Assembly: GCF_003590945.1 (NCBI RefSeq)
Contig: NZ_QYUK01000011.1
Coordinates: forward strand, 152,001-216,000
Reading direction: 5' to 3'
DNA length: 64,000 bases
DNA from: Oleomonas cavernae
GTDB taxonomy: Bacteria > Pseudomonadota > Alphaproteobacteria > Zavarziniales > Zavarziniaceae
Below are positions 1 through 7,803 of this stretch, piece by piece. Made by a program: the position numbers and the translations under genes. Position 1 is the stretch's first letter. Every line of letters starts with the position of its first letter. The notes under the pieces are model-generated. The model was given only the letters and a program-made list of their open reading frames with translations. It ran no database searches and had not been told where the DNA came from.

Positions 1-1
1 G

Positions 2-307
2 GAGGAACTGTTCGGCCCGATCGTCAGCATCGAGCCCTTCGATGACGAGGCCGGCGCGCTCGCCCTGGCCCATGCGACGCGCTACGGCCTCGCCGCCAGC
101 GTCTTCACGCGGGATCTCGCCCGTGCCATGCGCGTCGCGCGCCGGCTGAAGACGGGCACGGTCTGGCTGAACGCCCACGGCCGCCTGATCGCGGAGGCCG
201 AGATGGAGGGCTTTGGCGAAAGCGGCATCGGCCGGCTGCACGGTGCCGATGCCCTGGGCGAATTCCTGCAGACCAAGCACATCTATCTGCCGTTCGGCGA
301 AGCCTGA
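2..307 (+). CDS. Aldehyde dehydrogenase, C-terminal fragment (5' end outside window)
   Basis: This is the last 101 residues of an NAD(P)-dependent aldehyde dehydrogenase that begins upstream of base 1. The segment opens with ELFGPIVSI, the conserved stretch following the catalytic cysteine domain, continues through YGLAASVFTRD and GTVWLN, and ends in the usual GFGESGIGR and terminal helix. The catalytic Cys and Glu lie in the missing part, so activity cannot be judged. The next gene starts 21 bp downstream on the same strand, suggesting an operon in which a decarboxylase makes an aldehyde that this enzyme oxidises to the acid. The substrate is not visible in the sequence. Confidence 0.9.
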   Translation, partial: EELFGPIVSIEPFDDEAGALALAHATRYGLAASVFTRDLARAMRVARRLKTGTVWLNAHGRLIAEAEMEGFGESGIGRLHGADALGEFLQTKHIYLPFGEA

Positions 308-328
308 CGGCCCGGAAGGAAAAGAGTC

Positions 329-2044
329 ATGGAAAGCGTGACCCTGCGTAACGTCACCGTTGCCGAGGCTTATCTGCACCTGCTGCTCGACCGCGGCATC
401 GATTATTTCTTCGCCAATGCGGGCACCGATTTCGCACCGTTGATCGAGGCCTTCGCCAAGGCGGACAGCGAAGGCACCCGGCTGCCCAGGCCGGTCACCG
501 CGCCGCATGAGAATGTCGCGGTCTCCATGGCGCTGGGCCACACGCTGGTCAGCGGCAAGCCCCAGGCGGTCATGGTCCATGTCAACGTCGGCACGGCCAA
601 TGCCCTCTGCGGCATCCTCAACACCAACCGCATCCGCCTGCCCATGCTGTTCACGGCCGGGCGGACGCCGATCCTGGAATCCGGCATGGCCGGCGCCCGC
701 GGCAGTTTCATCCACTGGCCGCAGGAGATGTACGACCAGGCGGGCATGGTGCGCGAAGCGGTGAAATGGGACTATGAACTGCGCAACAGCCAGCAGCTCG
801 AGGCGGTGGTCGACCGGGCGCTGAGCATGGCGACCATGTCGCCGGCGGGTCCGGTCTACCTGACCCTGCCGCGCGAAGTGCTGGCGGCGATGCTGCCCGA
901 ATTCACCTATCGGCGCGATGGCCGGCAGGCGATACCGGGGCCGGCGCTGGGCACCCCGTCGGCGGTGGCCGAGGCGGCGGGCCTGCTGGCCGGGGCGCGC
1001 AACCCCCTGGCGATCACCTCCGCCGTCGGCCGCGACCAGGCCGCGACCGCCGCCTTGGCCGAGTTGTGCCAGGCCTTCGCGCTGCCGGTGGTGACCTACA
1101 ACCCGCGCTTCGTCGAACTGCCGTCCGATCACCCGATGCATCTGGGCACCGAGCCTGCGCCCTTGGTCGAGGACGCGGACGTCATCCTGGTGGTCGAGGC
1201 CACGGCGCCCTGGCTGCCCGGTCAATGCCGGCCCAGGCTTGGTGCGAAAGTCATCCACCTCGGCGAGGATCCGCTCTATCCCGAACTGCCCATGCGCAGC
1301 TTCCCCTGCGATATCGCGATCAAGGCCGATCCGGCCGCCGGGCTGCGCCAATTGGCCGAGGCGATGGCGGTATCGCCGGCGGCCGATGCCGGTCTGGTCG
1401 AGGATCGCCGCCGCCGGGTGACGGCGCAGCGCGCGGCCCTGGACCAGTCGCGCGACGCCGCCTGGAAACAGGCGCAGGCCTCCAGCCAGATCACCTCGCT
1501 GCACATCAGCAAGGCGATCGACGCGGTGAAGGGCGAGGCGCTGGTGTTCAAGGAATCGGGCCTGCGCGGCGATCACATGCGTTTCACCACGCCGGGCACC
1601 TATTTCTTCGCGGGCGCCGCCGGCGGCCTGGGCTGGAGCCTGGGCGCGGCGCTGGGCGCGCAGATGGCGGCACCCGACAAGCTGGTGATCTCCACGGTCG
1701 GCGACGGCTCCTACATGTTCGGCACGCCGCTGGCGGTCCACTACGTGGCGGCGGAACAGCGGTTGCCGGTGCTCTTCGTCGTCTTCAACAACAAGGGCTG
1801 GCACGCCGTGCGCCGCTCCACCAGGGGCATGTACCGGGACGGTTACTCGGCACGGGCAAAGCCCGAGCCGCTGACCGATTTCGGCCCCGACATGCGCTAC
1901 GAGCACATGATGGAAATCGTCGGCGGCTACGGCGAATGCGTATCCGACCCCGACGACCTGCCCAAGGCCCTCGACCGTGCGCTCGACGCGGTGAAGGGCG
2001 AGGGGCGGCAGGCGCTCCTCAATGTTCAGTGCCTGCCGGGCTGA
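329..2044 (+). CDS. ThDP-dependent acetolactate synthase/benzoylformate decarboxylase-type enzyme
   Basis: A 571-residue thiamine-diphosphate enzyme of the acetolactate synthase/2-oxoacid decarboxylase superfamily. The N-terminal Pyr domain has the active-site glutamate region HENVAVSMALGH near residue 60. The C-terminal PP domain has the metal and ThDP motif GDGSYMFG, closed by VVFNN about 30 residues later, the classical GDG...NN signature. The start follows a GGAAGGAAAAG ribosome site. With an aldehyde dehydrogenase immediately upstream and an isomerase 10 bp downstream, the likely role is decarboxylation of an (aryl) 2-oxoacid to an aldehyde. A carboligase role is equally possible. The family is clear; the substrate is not. 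Confidence 0.85.
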   Translation: MESVTLRNVTVAEAYLHLLLDRGIDYFFANAGTDFAPLIEAFAKADSEGTRLPRPVTAPHENVAVSMALGHTLVSGKPQAVMVHVNVGTANALCGILNTNRIRLPMLFTAGRTPILESGMAGARGSFIHWPQEMYDQAGMVREAVKWDYELRNSQQLEAVVDRALSMATMSPAGPVYLTLPREVLAAMLPEFTYRRDGRQAIPGPALGTPSAVAEAAGLLAGARNPLAITSAVGRDQAATAALAELCQAFALPVVTYNPRFVELPSDHPMHLGTEPAPLVEDADVILVVEATAPWLPGQCRPRLGAKVIHLGEDPLYPELPMRSFPCDIAIKADPAAGLRQLAEAMAVSPAADAGLVEDRRRRVTAQRAALDQSRDAAWKQAQASSQITSLHISKAIDAVKGEALVFKESGLRGDHMRFTTPGTYFFAGAAGGLGWSLGAALGAQMAAPDKLVISTVGDGSYMFGTPLAVHYVAAEQRLPVLFVVFNNKGWHAVRRSTRGMYRDGYSARAKPEPLTDFGPDMRYEHMMEIVGGYGECVSDPDDLPKALDRALDAVKGEGRQALLNVQCLPG

Positions 2045-2054
2045 GGGGGAGGTG

Positions 2055-2687
2055 ATGAAGCTTCACGGCTATTTCAGAAGCGCCGCCAGCTACCGCGTGC
2101 GTATCGCCCTTAACCTGAAGGGTGTCGAGGCGGCGCAGGCATTCCACCATCTACGCCGGGGCGAGCAGCGCGATCCGGCCTATCTGGCACTGAATCCCCA
2201 GGGCCTCGTGCCGGCCCTGGAGATGGACGACGGTTCGGTGCTGACCCAGTCCCTCGCCATCGTCGAGTGGCTGGACGAGGTGTTTCCCGAGCCGCCGCTG
2301 CTGCCGGGCGAGCCGTTGCTGCGCGCCCGGGTGCGTGCCTTCGCCGTGGCCATCGCCTGCGATGTGCATCCGGTGCAGAACCTCAAGGTGCTGGCGCGCC
2401 TGCGCACGCTGGGCCTCGACGAGGCGGCGGTGACGGATTGGGCGGCCTGGGTCAATCGCGAAGGCCTCGCCGCCTGCGAGGCCTTGCTGGCCGATGGGGC
2501 GGGACCCTTCTGCTTAGGCGCCGCGCCGACGCTTGCCGATATCTGCCTCGTGCCGCAGCTCGGCAACGCCAGGCGTTTCGGCGTCGATGTCGCCGCCTTC
2601 CCGCGCCTGCTGCGGGCGGAGGCGGCGTGCCGCGCGCTCGAAGCCTTCCGCGCCGCGGCCCCGGAAAACCAGCCCGACGCCGAGTGA
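2055..2687 (+). CDS. maiA: Zeta-class glutathione S-transferase, maleylacetoacetate/maleylpyruvate isomerase
   Basis: A 210-residue soluble GST. It begins MKLHGYFRSAASYRVRIAL, matching the zeta-class SSxS/CxxRVRIAL glutathione site, and continues NPQGLVPAL and LTQSLAIVEWLDE, which bind the gamma-glutamyl part. The C-terminal helical domain has PTLADICLVPQL. ATG at 2055 is chosen because GGGGGAGG lies just before it and the upstream in-frame ATG falls inside the previous gene. Zeta GSTs isomerise the ring-fission products of homogentisate or gentisate from cis to trans. This implies a dihydroxylated aromatic acid pathway whose dioxygenase is not in the window. A hairpin terminator follows at once. 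Confidence 0.85.
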   Translation: MKLHGYFRSAASYRVRIALNLKGVEAAQAFHHLRRGEQRDPAYLALNPQGLVPALEMDDGSVLTQSLAIVEWLDEVFPEPPLLPGEPLLRARVRAFAVAIACDVHPVQNLKVLARLRTLGLDEAAVTDWAAWVNREGLAACEALLADGAGPFCLGAAPTLADICLVPQLGNARRFGVDVAAFPRLLRAEAACRALEAFRAAAPENQPDAE

Positions 2688-2698
2688 TCGATCAAAGG

Positions 2699-2734
2699 AA
2701 AGGGCGCCGTCCCGGCCGGGGCGGCGCCCTTTTT
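2699..2734. terminator. Bidirectional rho-independent terminator
   Basis: Perfect 11-bp inverted repeat (AAAGGGCGCCG at 2699-2709 pairing with 2722-2732) around a 12-nt loop, flanked by A and T runs. It sits between the convergent isomerase and porin genes and can serve both strands. Confidence 0.85.
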
Positions 2735-2746
2735 GCTGGGCCTGCG

Positions 2747-4258
2747 TCAGAAGCGCAAGGTGGTACGCAACTGGAAGAAGTTCACGTCGTCGCCACCGGC
2801 GAGACGGATCGCATCATCGGTCTGGAAATTCACATACTGGCCGACGACGGTGATGTACTGAACCGGCCGCCAGTTCGCCTCGAGCACATAGGCCGTGCCG
2901 ATGTCCTTGTCGTCGTTCAGGATCGTGCGCGGCGCCACGGCCATGTTCGCCATGTAGACGCTGTCGTTGCCCGTCTGGCGCCAGAGGAAGTCCGCGCCGG
3001 CCGAGAGCGTCAACTCGTCGAGCGGCTGGATACGCAGCGACGGGAAGACCGACACGAGGTTGCTGTAGCCGGTCAGCGAGGCCAGGGTGAAATAGGCATT
3101 GTTGGGGAACAGCGGATTGAAGGTGTTCAGCTCCCCGTCGGTGCGGCTGTCGTCGCCGCTCGCGATGTCGAACTTCACGCCGAGGCGGGGCTTGAGGACG
3201 ACGTCGGACAGGGTATAGCCGGTGTCCGTCCCGAAGGCGTAGGCGCTGATGTCGCTGTCGCCGAACTGGCCGAACTGATAGACGAATTCCCAGTTGTAGT
3301 CGAAATCGTCCAGCGTGCCGAAGAGGCGGACGCCGATCGTGTTGCGGTCCTCTTCGCCGGTGGCACCCTGGAAGCTTGCGCCGTCACGATCGTAGTTCAT
3401 GAGATAGACGTCGGCCGAGAGGCTGAACGGCTTGCCCTTGGCGATCGGCAGCGTGGCATAGACGCCCTTGAATTCCAGATTGTCGTCCGGCTCGTCGTCG
3501 AAGGACTCAAGCCCGTTCAGCACCGGCCGGGTCCAGAAGGCGCTGACGGTGTATCCATCCGACTCGAACATGCCGCGCAGGCCGTCATAGCTGCGGCGCT
3601 GGTTGGGCGCGTCGCGAACGCCGAGCAGGCGGCCGGAGCCCAGCGGGATTTCCTGCCGCCCGGCGCGCAGTGTAATCGTCGATGTCTTGCTGGTGCCGGC
3701 CGTCAGGTCGACGAAGGCCTGCTGGAGTTCGGTCATGCTCTGGTCGGAGGCGGTCAAGGTCGCTTCCTTGCCCCAGGTGCGCGTGTCGCTCAACTCGACG
3801 AAGACGCGGGCGACCGAGCCGAAATGAAGATCGGCATAGACCATCGCCCGCTGCTGCAGGTAGTCGTCGTCATCGACGCCGCGCAGGCCGAAGGCGGCAT
3901 TCTCGCTGAAATCATCGAAGCGCAGCCGGTATTCGCCGCCCAGGGTGAGGTAAATCGGGTTCTCGCCCTCGCTCAGGGGAATGTACTTCAGCGGTGCGAA
4001 GAAGCCGGTCCGCTTGGCGGGATCGGCGAGCGCCGAATGGTCCTCGCGCCAGCGTTCGGTCGGCGAGCGGGAAGGCAGGCCTGGCGGGTTGACGCGCGGC
4101 GGACTGGCGGGGGCTGCCGCCGGTGCGGCGGGGGCCGGCGCGGCGGCGGGCTGTGCCGCCGTCTGGGCACCGGCCGGTGCGGCAAGGCCAAGCGCGACGA
4201 GGCCGGCACCGGATAGTGCCATCAGCCGTCGGGTGGACGGGCTGTTGCGCGTACTCAT
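2747..4258 (-). CDS. Outer-membrane porin of the alginate-export/aromatic-uptake type
   Basis: A 503-residue secreted beta-barrel protein. It starts MSTRNSPSTRR followed by a hydrophobic stretch ending APAGAQ, a signal peptide, then an Ala/Pro-rich linker and a long barrel region (LTLGGEYRLRFDDFSE, AGRQEIPLGSGRLLG, YDGLRGMFE) ending in the aromatic residue of TTLRF, as expected for Bam-assembled proteins. ATG at 4258 is preceded by GGGAGGAAGAAG; an upstream in-frame ATG adds 18 non-signal residues. The barrel resembles the alginate_exp domain family, members of which admit small aromatic acids. Its promoter shares an operator with the ubiX promoter, so it probably imports the cluster's substrate. 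Confidence 0.8.
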   Translation of the reverse strand: MSTRNSPSTRRLMALSGAGLVALGLAAPAGAQTAAQPAAAPAPAAPAAAPASPPRVNPPGLPSRSPTERWREDHSALADPAKRTGFFAPLKYIPLSEGENPIYLTLGGEYRLRFDDFSENAAFGLRGVDDDDYLQQRAMVYADLHFGSVARVFVELSDTRTWGKEATLTASDQSMTELQQAFVDLTAGTSKTSTITLRAGRQEIPLGSGRLLGVRDAPNQRRSYDGLRGMFESDGYTVSAFWTRPVLNGLESFDDEPDDNLEFKGVYATLPIAKGKPFSLSADVYLMNYDRDGASFQGATGEEDRNTIGVRLFGTLDDFDYNWEFVYQFGQFGDSDISAYAFGTDTGYTLSDVVLKPRLGVKFDIASGDDSRTDGELNTFNPLFPNNAYFTLASLTGYSNLVSVFPSLRIQPLDELTLSAGADFLWRQTGNDSVYMANMAVAPRTILNDDKDIGTAYVLEANWRPVQYITVVGQYVNFQTDDAIRLAGGDDVNFFQLRTTLRF

Positions 4259-4335
4259 TCTTCTTCCTCCCAATTGGCCGCGCCAGGAATGCGCGACCTG
4301 CCCCATAGCCACCGAATATGCAATCGGTGCTTATT

Positions 4336-4383
4336 TGTTCATATGTCTGATAATCATATCTCTGCGTAATATGGTGCTGTCAA
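4336..4383 (-). promoter_or_regulatory. Porin promoter with MarR-type operator
   Basis: Reading on the minus strand: TTGACA at 4383-4378, then TATGAT 19 bp later (4358-4353), immediately overlapped by ATCAGACATATGAACAA (4351-4335). The same element arrangement (TTGACA, TATNNT, ATCAGAC) occurs before ubiX. The 19-bp spacing is long and could demand help or compensate for operator position. Confidence 0.7.
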
Positions 4384-4495
4384 TCCCTTTTGAGTGCGAA
4401 ACAAGCCTGTCTCGCGGCGTAAAAGGCAATGATCGGCCCCCTGCTCGGCCGATCGGGCCGGGAAGACCGTTCGATGTCTGATAAAAAAGAGAGGG

Positions 4496-5449
4496 TCAGC
4501 CTGCCGATTCGGCGATCAAGGGCACCCGCACGTCGGCATTGTGGTGATTGACCAGCCGATCGAGCAGTTCGACGAAGATGTTCCGCTCGATCGCGGTGAA
4601 AGGCTCCAGCAGGCGCTCGACCGAGAGGACGGCCTTGGGCATCACCGCCGCCAGGTGGGTCCGGCCGGCGGCCGTCAGGGCGAGCACGCGCCGCCGGCGG
4701 TCTTCCGCATGCTGGCTCCGCTGCAACAGGCCGCGTTCCTCGAGCAGGGCGACGACGAGGCCGGTCGTGGAGCGGTCGAGGCCCAGCAGGCGCGCAAGGG
4801 TGATCTGGTCGACGCCGTCGCAGCGGCTCAGGGCGAACATCACCCCGAACTGGGTCGTCGTGATGTCGAATTCCCTGCAGGTCTCGCTGAAGACGGCGAC
4901 GGCGATCTGGTGGGCGCGGCGGATGAGGTAGCCGGGGCGGCCGTAGAGTTCCGCAAGTTCGTCGGCGGCCGCTGAACCGCCCAGCCGGTTGACCATGCGC
5001 TCGAGCAGCGCCGTCAGCATGTCGCGCTCCAGCGCCGGGAACGGCGCCAACAGGCGGACGATGGCATCGAGCGCGCAGGGGCGCAGCAAGGCCAGCAGGT
5101 CCCGCCCCGTATCGGTGAGGGTGAGCACGCGCTTGCGCTTGTCCTCGGCGTGGAGGCTGCGTGACAAGAGCTTGCGCTGCTCGAGGATGGACACGACCAG
5201 GCCGGTGGTCGAACGGTCGAGGCCGAGCAGGCGCGCGATGGTGATCTGGTCGACGCCGTCGCAGCGGCTCAGGGCGAACATCACGCCGTACTGGGTGGCC
5301 GTGATATCGTAGGCGGCGCATTCCTGCGTGAAGATCGAAACCGCGATCTGATGGGCGCGGCGGATGAGAAAGCCGGGGCGGCGGTAGAGTTCGTCGAGGA
5401 GGCCCGCTTCGGCCCGTGCCGGTCCCGTTTGCCCGTTGCTGGTGGTCAT
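4496..5449 (-). CDS. Tandem double-domain MarR-family regulator
   Basis: A 317-residue protein made of two complete MarR domains in one chain, about residues 19-157 and 165-300. The halves align at a constant 147-residue offset: RRPGFLIRRAHQIAV / GRPGYLIRRAHQIAV, then FALSRCDGVDQIT and ARLLGLDRSTTGLVV in both. The DNA repeats too (about 4762-4865 and 5203-5305, 441 bp apart), so the duplication is probably fairly recent. Ordinary MarR proteins are about 150 residues and bind as homodimers; this one could act as a single-chain dimer or a double dimer. ATG 5449 is chosen over 5485 for its better GGGG-rich leader. It lies between porin and ubiX, both of which carry its presumed operator. Confidence 0.88.
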   Translation of the reverse strand: MTTSNGQTGPARAEAGLLDELYRRPGFLIRRAHQIAVSIFTQECAAYDITATQYGVMFALSRCDGVDQITIARLLGLDRSTTGLVVSILEQRKLLSRSLHAEDKRKRVLTLTDTGRDLLALLRPCALDAIVRLLAPFPALERDMLTALLERMVNRLGGSAAADELAELYGRPGYLIRRAHQIAVAVFSETCREFDITTTQFGVMFALSRCDGVDQITLARLLGLDRSTTGLVVALLEERGLLQRSQHAEDRRRRVLALTAAGRTHLAAVMPKAVLSVERLLEPFTAIERNIFVELLDRLVNHHNADVRVPLIAESAG

Positions 5450-5581
5450 GCCGCCCCGCCGCTGTTCTTTCCGGCGCGGACACATGACGGCAGGCAGAAC
5501 CGTTTCGCTTCGGCAGGCATCAAGGCCCCTTCATGACACACTATGCGACCGTCGGCAGTATGATGAGATCGCCGAGGTCGT

Positions 5582-5605
5582 ACAATCATAAATCTGATCA
5601 AATTC
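5582..5605 (-). promoter_or_regulatory. Candidate autoregulatory MarR operator
   Basis: On the minus strand TTTGATCAGATTTATGATTG resembles the porin and ubiX operators (shared ATCAGA-N3-ATGA). It lies 130-150 bp upstream of the MarR start codon and contains a TATGAT that may be its -10 element. Weaker than the other two copies. Confidence 0.5.
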
Positions 5606-5733
5606 CGTGCCTATCGTCCATCAGCGGTCCGGCCAGCGGCATGCCCGGCCATGTCGGCACAAAAGCCGGGAAATGCCGCTTGCCGCCGGCGGGCGTGTCA
5701 TCGGCAAGGCCGGGGCGGGGCGAATTGAGGGGC

Positions 5734-5780
5734 TTGACAAGGCAACCCGGCCCTTCATATTTTAATCAGACGTATGAACA
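5734..5780 (+). promoter_or_regulatory. ubiX-operon promoter with MarR-type operator
   Basis: TTGACA (5734-5739) is followed after 18 bp by TATTTT (5758-5763), overlapped by the operator ATCAGACGTATGAACAA (5765-5781). A 6-bp inverted repeat TTCATA/TATGAA (5754-5759, 5773-5778) brackets the site. Binding here would cover the -10 region, consistent with repression relieved by a ligand. The rest of the 5450-5853 gap, about 400 bp, shows nothing else but the MarR-side site. Confidence 0.7.
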
Positions 5781-5853
5781 ATTCCAATGAGGGAGGCGCC
5801 GCGGGGTCCGTAAAGGACCAACCCGGCCCGAAAACCCCAGCAAGGGATCGGAA

Positions 5854-6453
5854 ATGGCGAGACCCAGGATCATCATCGGGATCAGCGGTGCAAGCGGCGC
5901 CGTCTATGGCGTGCGCCTGCTCGAAGCGCTGCGCGTGCTCCAGGTCGAGACGCATCTCGTGGTCTCGCGGGCGGGCGGGCTGACTCTCGCCCATGAAATG
6001 AACATGACGGTCAGGGACCTGCGCGCGCTGGCCGATTTCACTTACGGCGCCAGCGACGTGGGCGCGGCGGTTTCCAGCGGCTCGTTCAAGACGCTGGGCA
6101 TGATCGTGGCGCCGTGTTCGATGAAGACGCTCGGCGAAATCGCGCACGGCACCGGCGGCAATCTGCTGGCGCGGGCCGCCGATGTCGTCCTCAAGGAGCG
6201 GCGCCGGCTGGTCCTGATGGCCAGGGAGACGCCGCTGACCCTGGCGCACCTGAAGAACATGCAGTCGGTCACCGAAATGGGCGGGATCATCGCGCCGCCG
6301 GTGCCCGCCTTCTATGCCAAGCCCGACTCGCTGGACGCCATGGTCGACCATACGGTGACCCGCGTCCTCGACCTGTTCGGCCTCGATACCGGGCTGATCG
6401 AGCGCTGGGCGGGCATCAAACCCGGCAAGGACGACCCTGCCGTAGCGCTGTAA
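5854..6453 (+). CDS. ubiX: UbiX-type flavin prenyltransferase
   Basis: A 199-residue flavoprotein. UbiX enzymes attach a dimethylallyl group to FMN to make prenylated FMN, the cofactor of UbiD decarboxylases. The FMN/phosphate motif [11 protein letters not shown] is at residues 9-19. The conserved [25 protein letters not shown] and [33 protein letters not shown] segments are complete. Length matches the family. It leads the operon containing the UbiD gene about 1.4 kb downstream, so it most likely supplies that enzyme's cofactor rather than (or besides) ubiquinone synthesis. Confidence 0.93.
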   Translation: [199 protein letters not shown]

Positions 6454-6524
6454 CTTTTAGTGATACGTATCCGCCCATCCACCCGCCGCGTTCCGGCGGG
6501 CGGCGGATGTCAAGAGGTGTGAAG

Positions 6525-7769
6525 ATGAAAGTCATCATCGTCGGCGGCGGCATTGCGGGCCTGACACTGGCCTGCGGCCTGGCGAAGGGCGGCATCCGTT
6601 CCGATGTCTACGAAGTGGCGCCCCAGATCGCGCCGCTCGGTCTCGGCGTCAACCTGCTGCCGCACTCGACCAAGGTGATGGCCGAACTGGGCGTGCTCGA
6701 CGAGATGCGCCGGCGTTCGGTGGAGACCGTCGAATCGACCTTCTTCAACCGCTATGGCCAGCACATCTATTCCGAACCCGCAGGCCTCCACGCCGGCTAT
6801 GACGAGCCCCAGCTCTCGATACATCGCGGCGACATCCAGGAGCCGCTGCTGCACCGCTTCGTGGCCCAGGCCGGCGCCGAATTCATGCACACCGGCCGGC
6901 GCTGCGTCGGCTATGAGGAAGACGGCGAGGGTGTCACCGTCCACTTCGCCGATACCTTGAACGGGGCGCCCCTGCCGCCGGTCCGGGCCGATGTCGTGAT
7001 CGCGGCCGACGGCCTGCATTCCGTCATCCGCAAGCAGATGCATCCCGGCGAGGGCGACCCGGTCTATTCCGGCGTCAACATGTGGCGCGGCGCCGCCCTC
7101 TGGAAGCCGTTCCTCCAGGGCGGCAACATGACCCGCATCGGCTGGCTGTCGACCGGCAAGCTGGTGATCTACCCGATCCGCAACGATGTCGACGGCAACG
7201 GCAACCAGCTCATCAACTGGGTGGTCGAGATCGAGACGCCGAAGTTCAAGGAAAAGCGCGACTGGAACAAGGAAGGTTCACTGGACGACTTCTTCTGGGC
7301 CTTCAAGGATATGAAGTTCGACTGGCTGGACGTGCCCGGCCTGCTGCAGGCGACCGAGAAGATCCTGGAGTTCCCCATGGTCGACCAGGATCCGCTGCCG
7401 TTCTGGACCACGGGGCGCGTCACCCTGATGGGCGATGCCGCCCACCCCATGTACCCGCGCGGCTCGAACGGCGCCGGCCAGGCGATCCTCGATGCGGCCT
7501 GCCTCGCCAAGGCGCTGCTCGCGGCCGAGGATCCGCGGCAGGCACTCCGCGCCTACGAGGCGGAGCGCCTGGCGGCGACCTCCCGCGTGGTGCTGATGAA
7601 CCGGTCGACACCGCCCGACATCATCCTCAAGGTCGTGCATGACCGCACCGGCGGCAAGCCCTTCGAGCGGATCGAGGATGTGATCAGCGCGGAAGAGCTT
7701 GCGGCGCTGTCGTCCAGCTACAAGCGGGCGGCCGGCTACGATCGCGAAAAACTGGCCGTGGCGTCGTAA
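6525..7769 (+). CDS. FAD-dependent aromatic monooxygenase (PhzS/salicylate-hydroxylase-like)
   Basis: A 414-residue group A flavoprotein hydroxylase. It has the N-terminal Rossmann motif GGGIAGL (GxGxxG), the VVIAADGLHSVIRKQ segment (DG motif, NAD(P)H and FAD contact) and VTLMGDAAHPMYPRGSNGAGQAILDA (GD motif). Members use NAD(P)H and O2 to hydroxylate aromatic acids, sometimes with decarboxylation. The ATG follows AAGAGGTGTGAAG. Located between ubiX and ubiD, it suggests a sequence of hydroxylation and non-oxidative decarboxylation of one aromatic acid. The exact substrate cannot be read from sequence. Confidence 0.85.
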   Translation: MKVIIVGGGIAGLTLACGLAKGGIRSDVYEVAPQIAPLGLGVNLLPHSTKVMAELGVLDEMRRRSVETVESTFFNRYGQHIYSEPAGLHAGYDEPQLSIHRGDIQEPLLHRFVAQAGAEFMHTGRRCVGYEEDGEGVTVHFADTLNGAPLPPVRADVVIAADGLHSVIRKQMHPGEGDPVYSGVNMWRGAALWKPFLQGGNMTRIGWLSTGKLVIYPIRNDVDGNGNQLINWVVEIETPKFKEKRDWNKEGSLDDFFWAFKDMKFDWLDVPGLLQATEKILEFPMVDQDPLPFWTTGRVTLMGDAAHPMYPRGSNGAGQAILDAACLAKALLAAEDPRQALRAYEAERLAATSRVVLMNRSTPPDIILKVVHDRTGGKPFERIEDVISAEELAALSSSYKRAAGYDREKLAVAS

Positions 7770-7803
7770 CCGGCGAACCGACGGCAACACGAGGAACGAG
7801 CGC

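Noticed and set aside
2267-4216. 649-codon plus-strand open frame antisense to the porin
   Set aside because: High-GC shadow frame; the minus-strand porin has a signal peptide, barrel features and a ribosome site.
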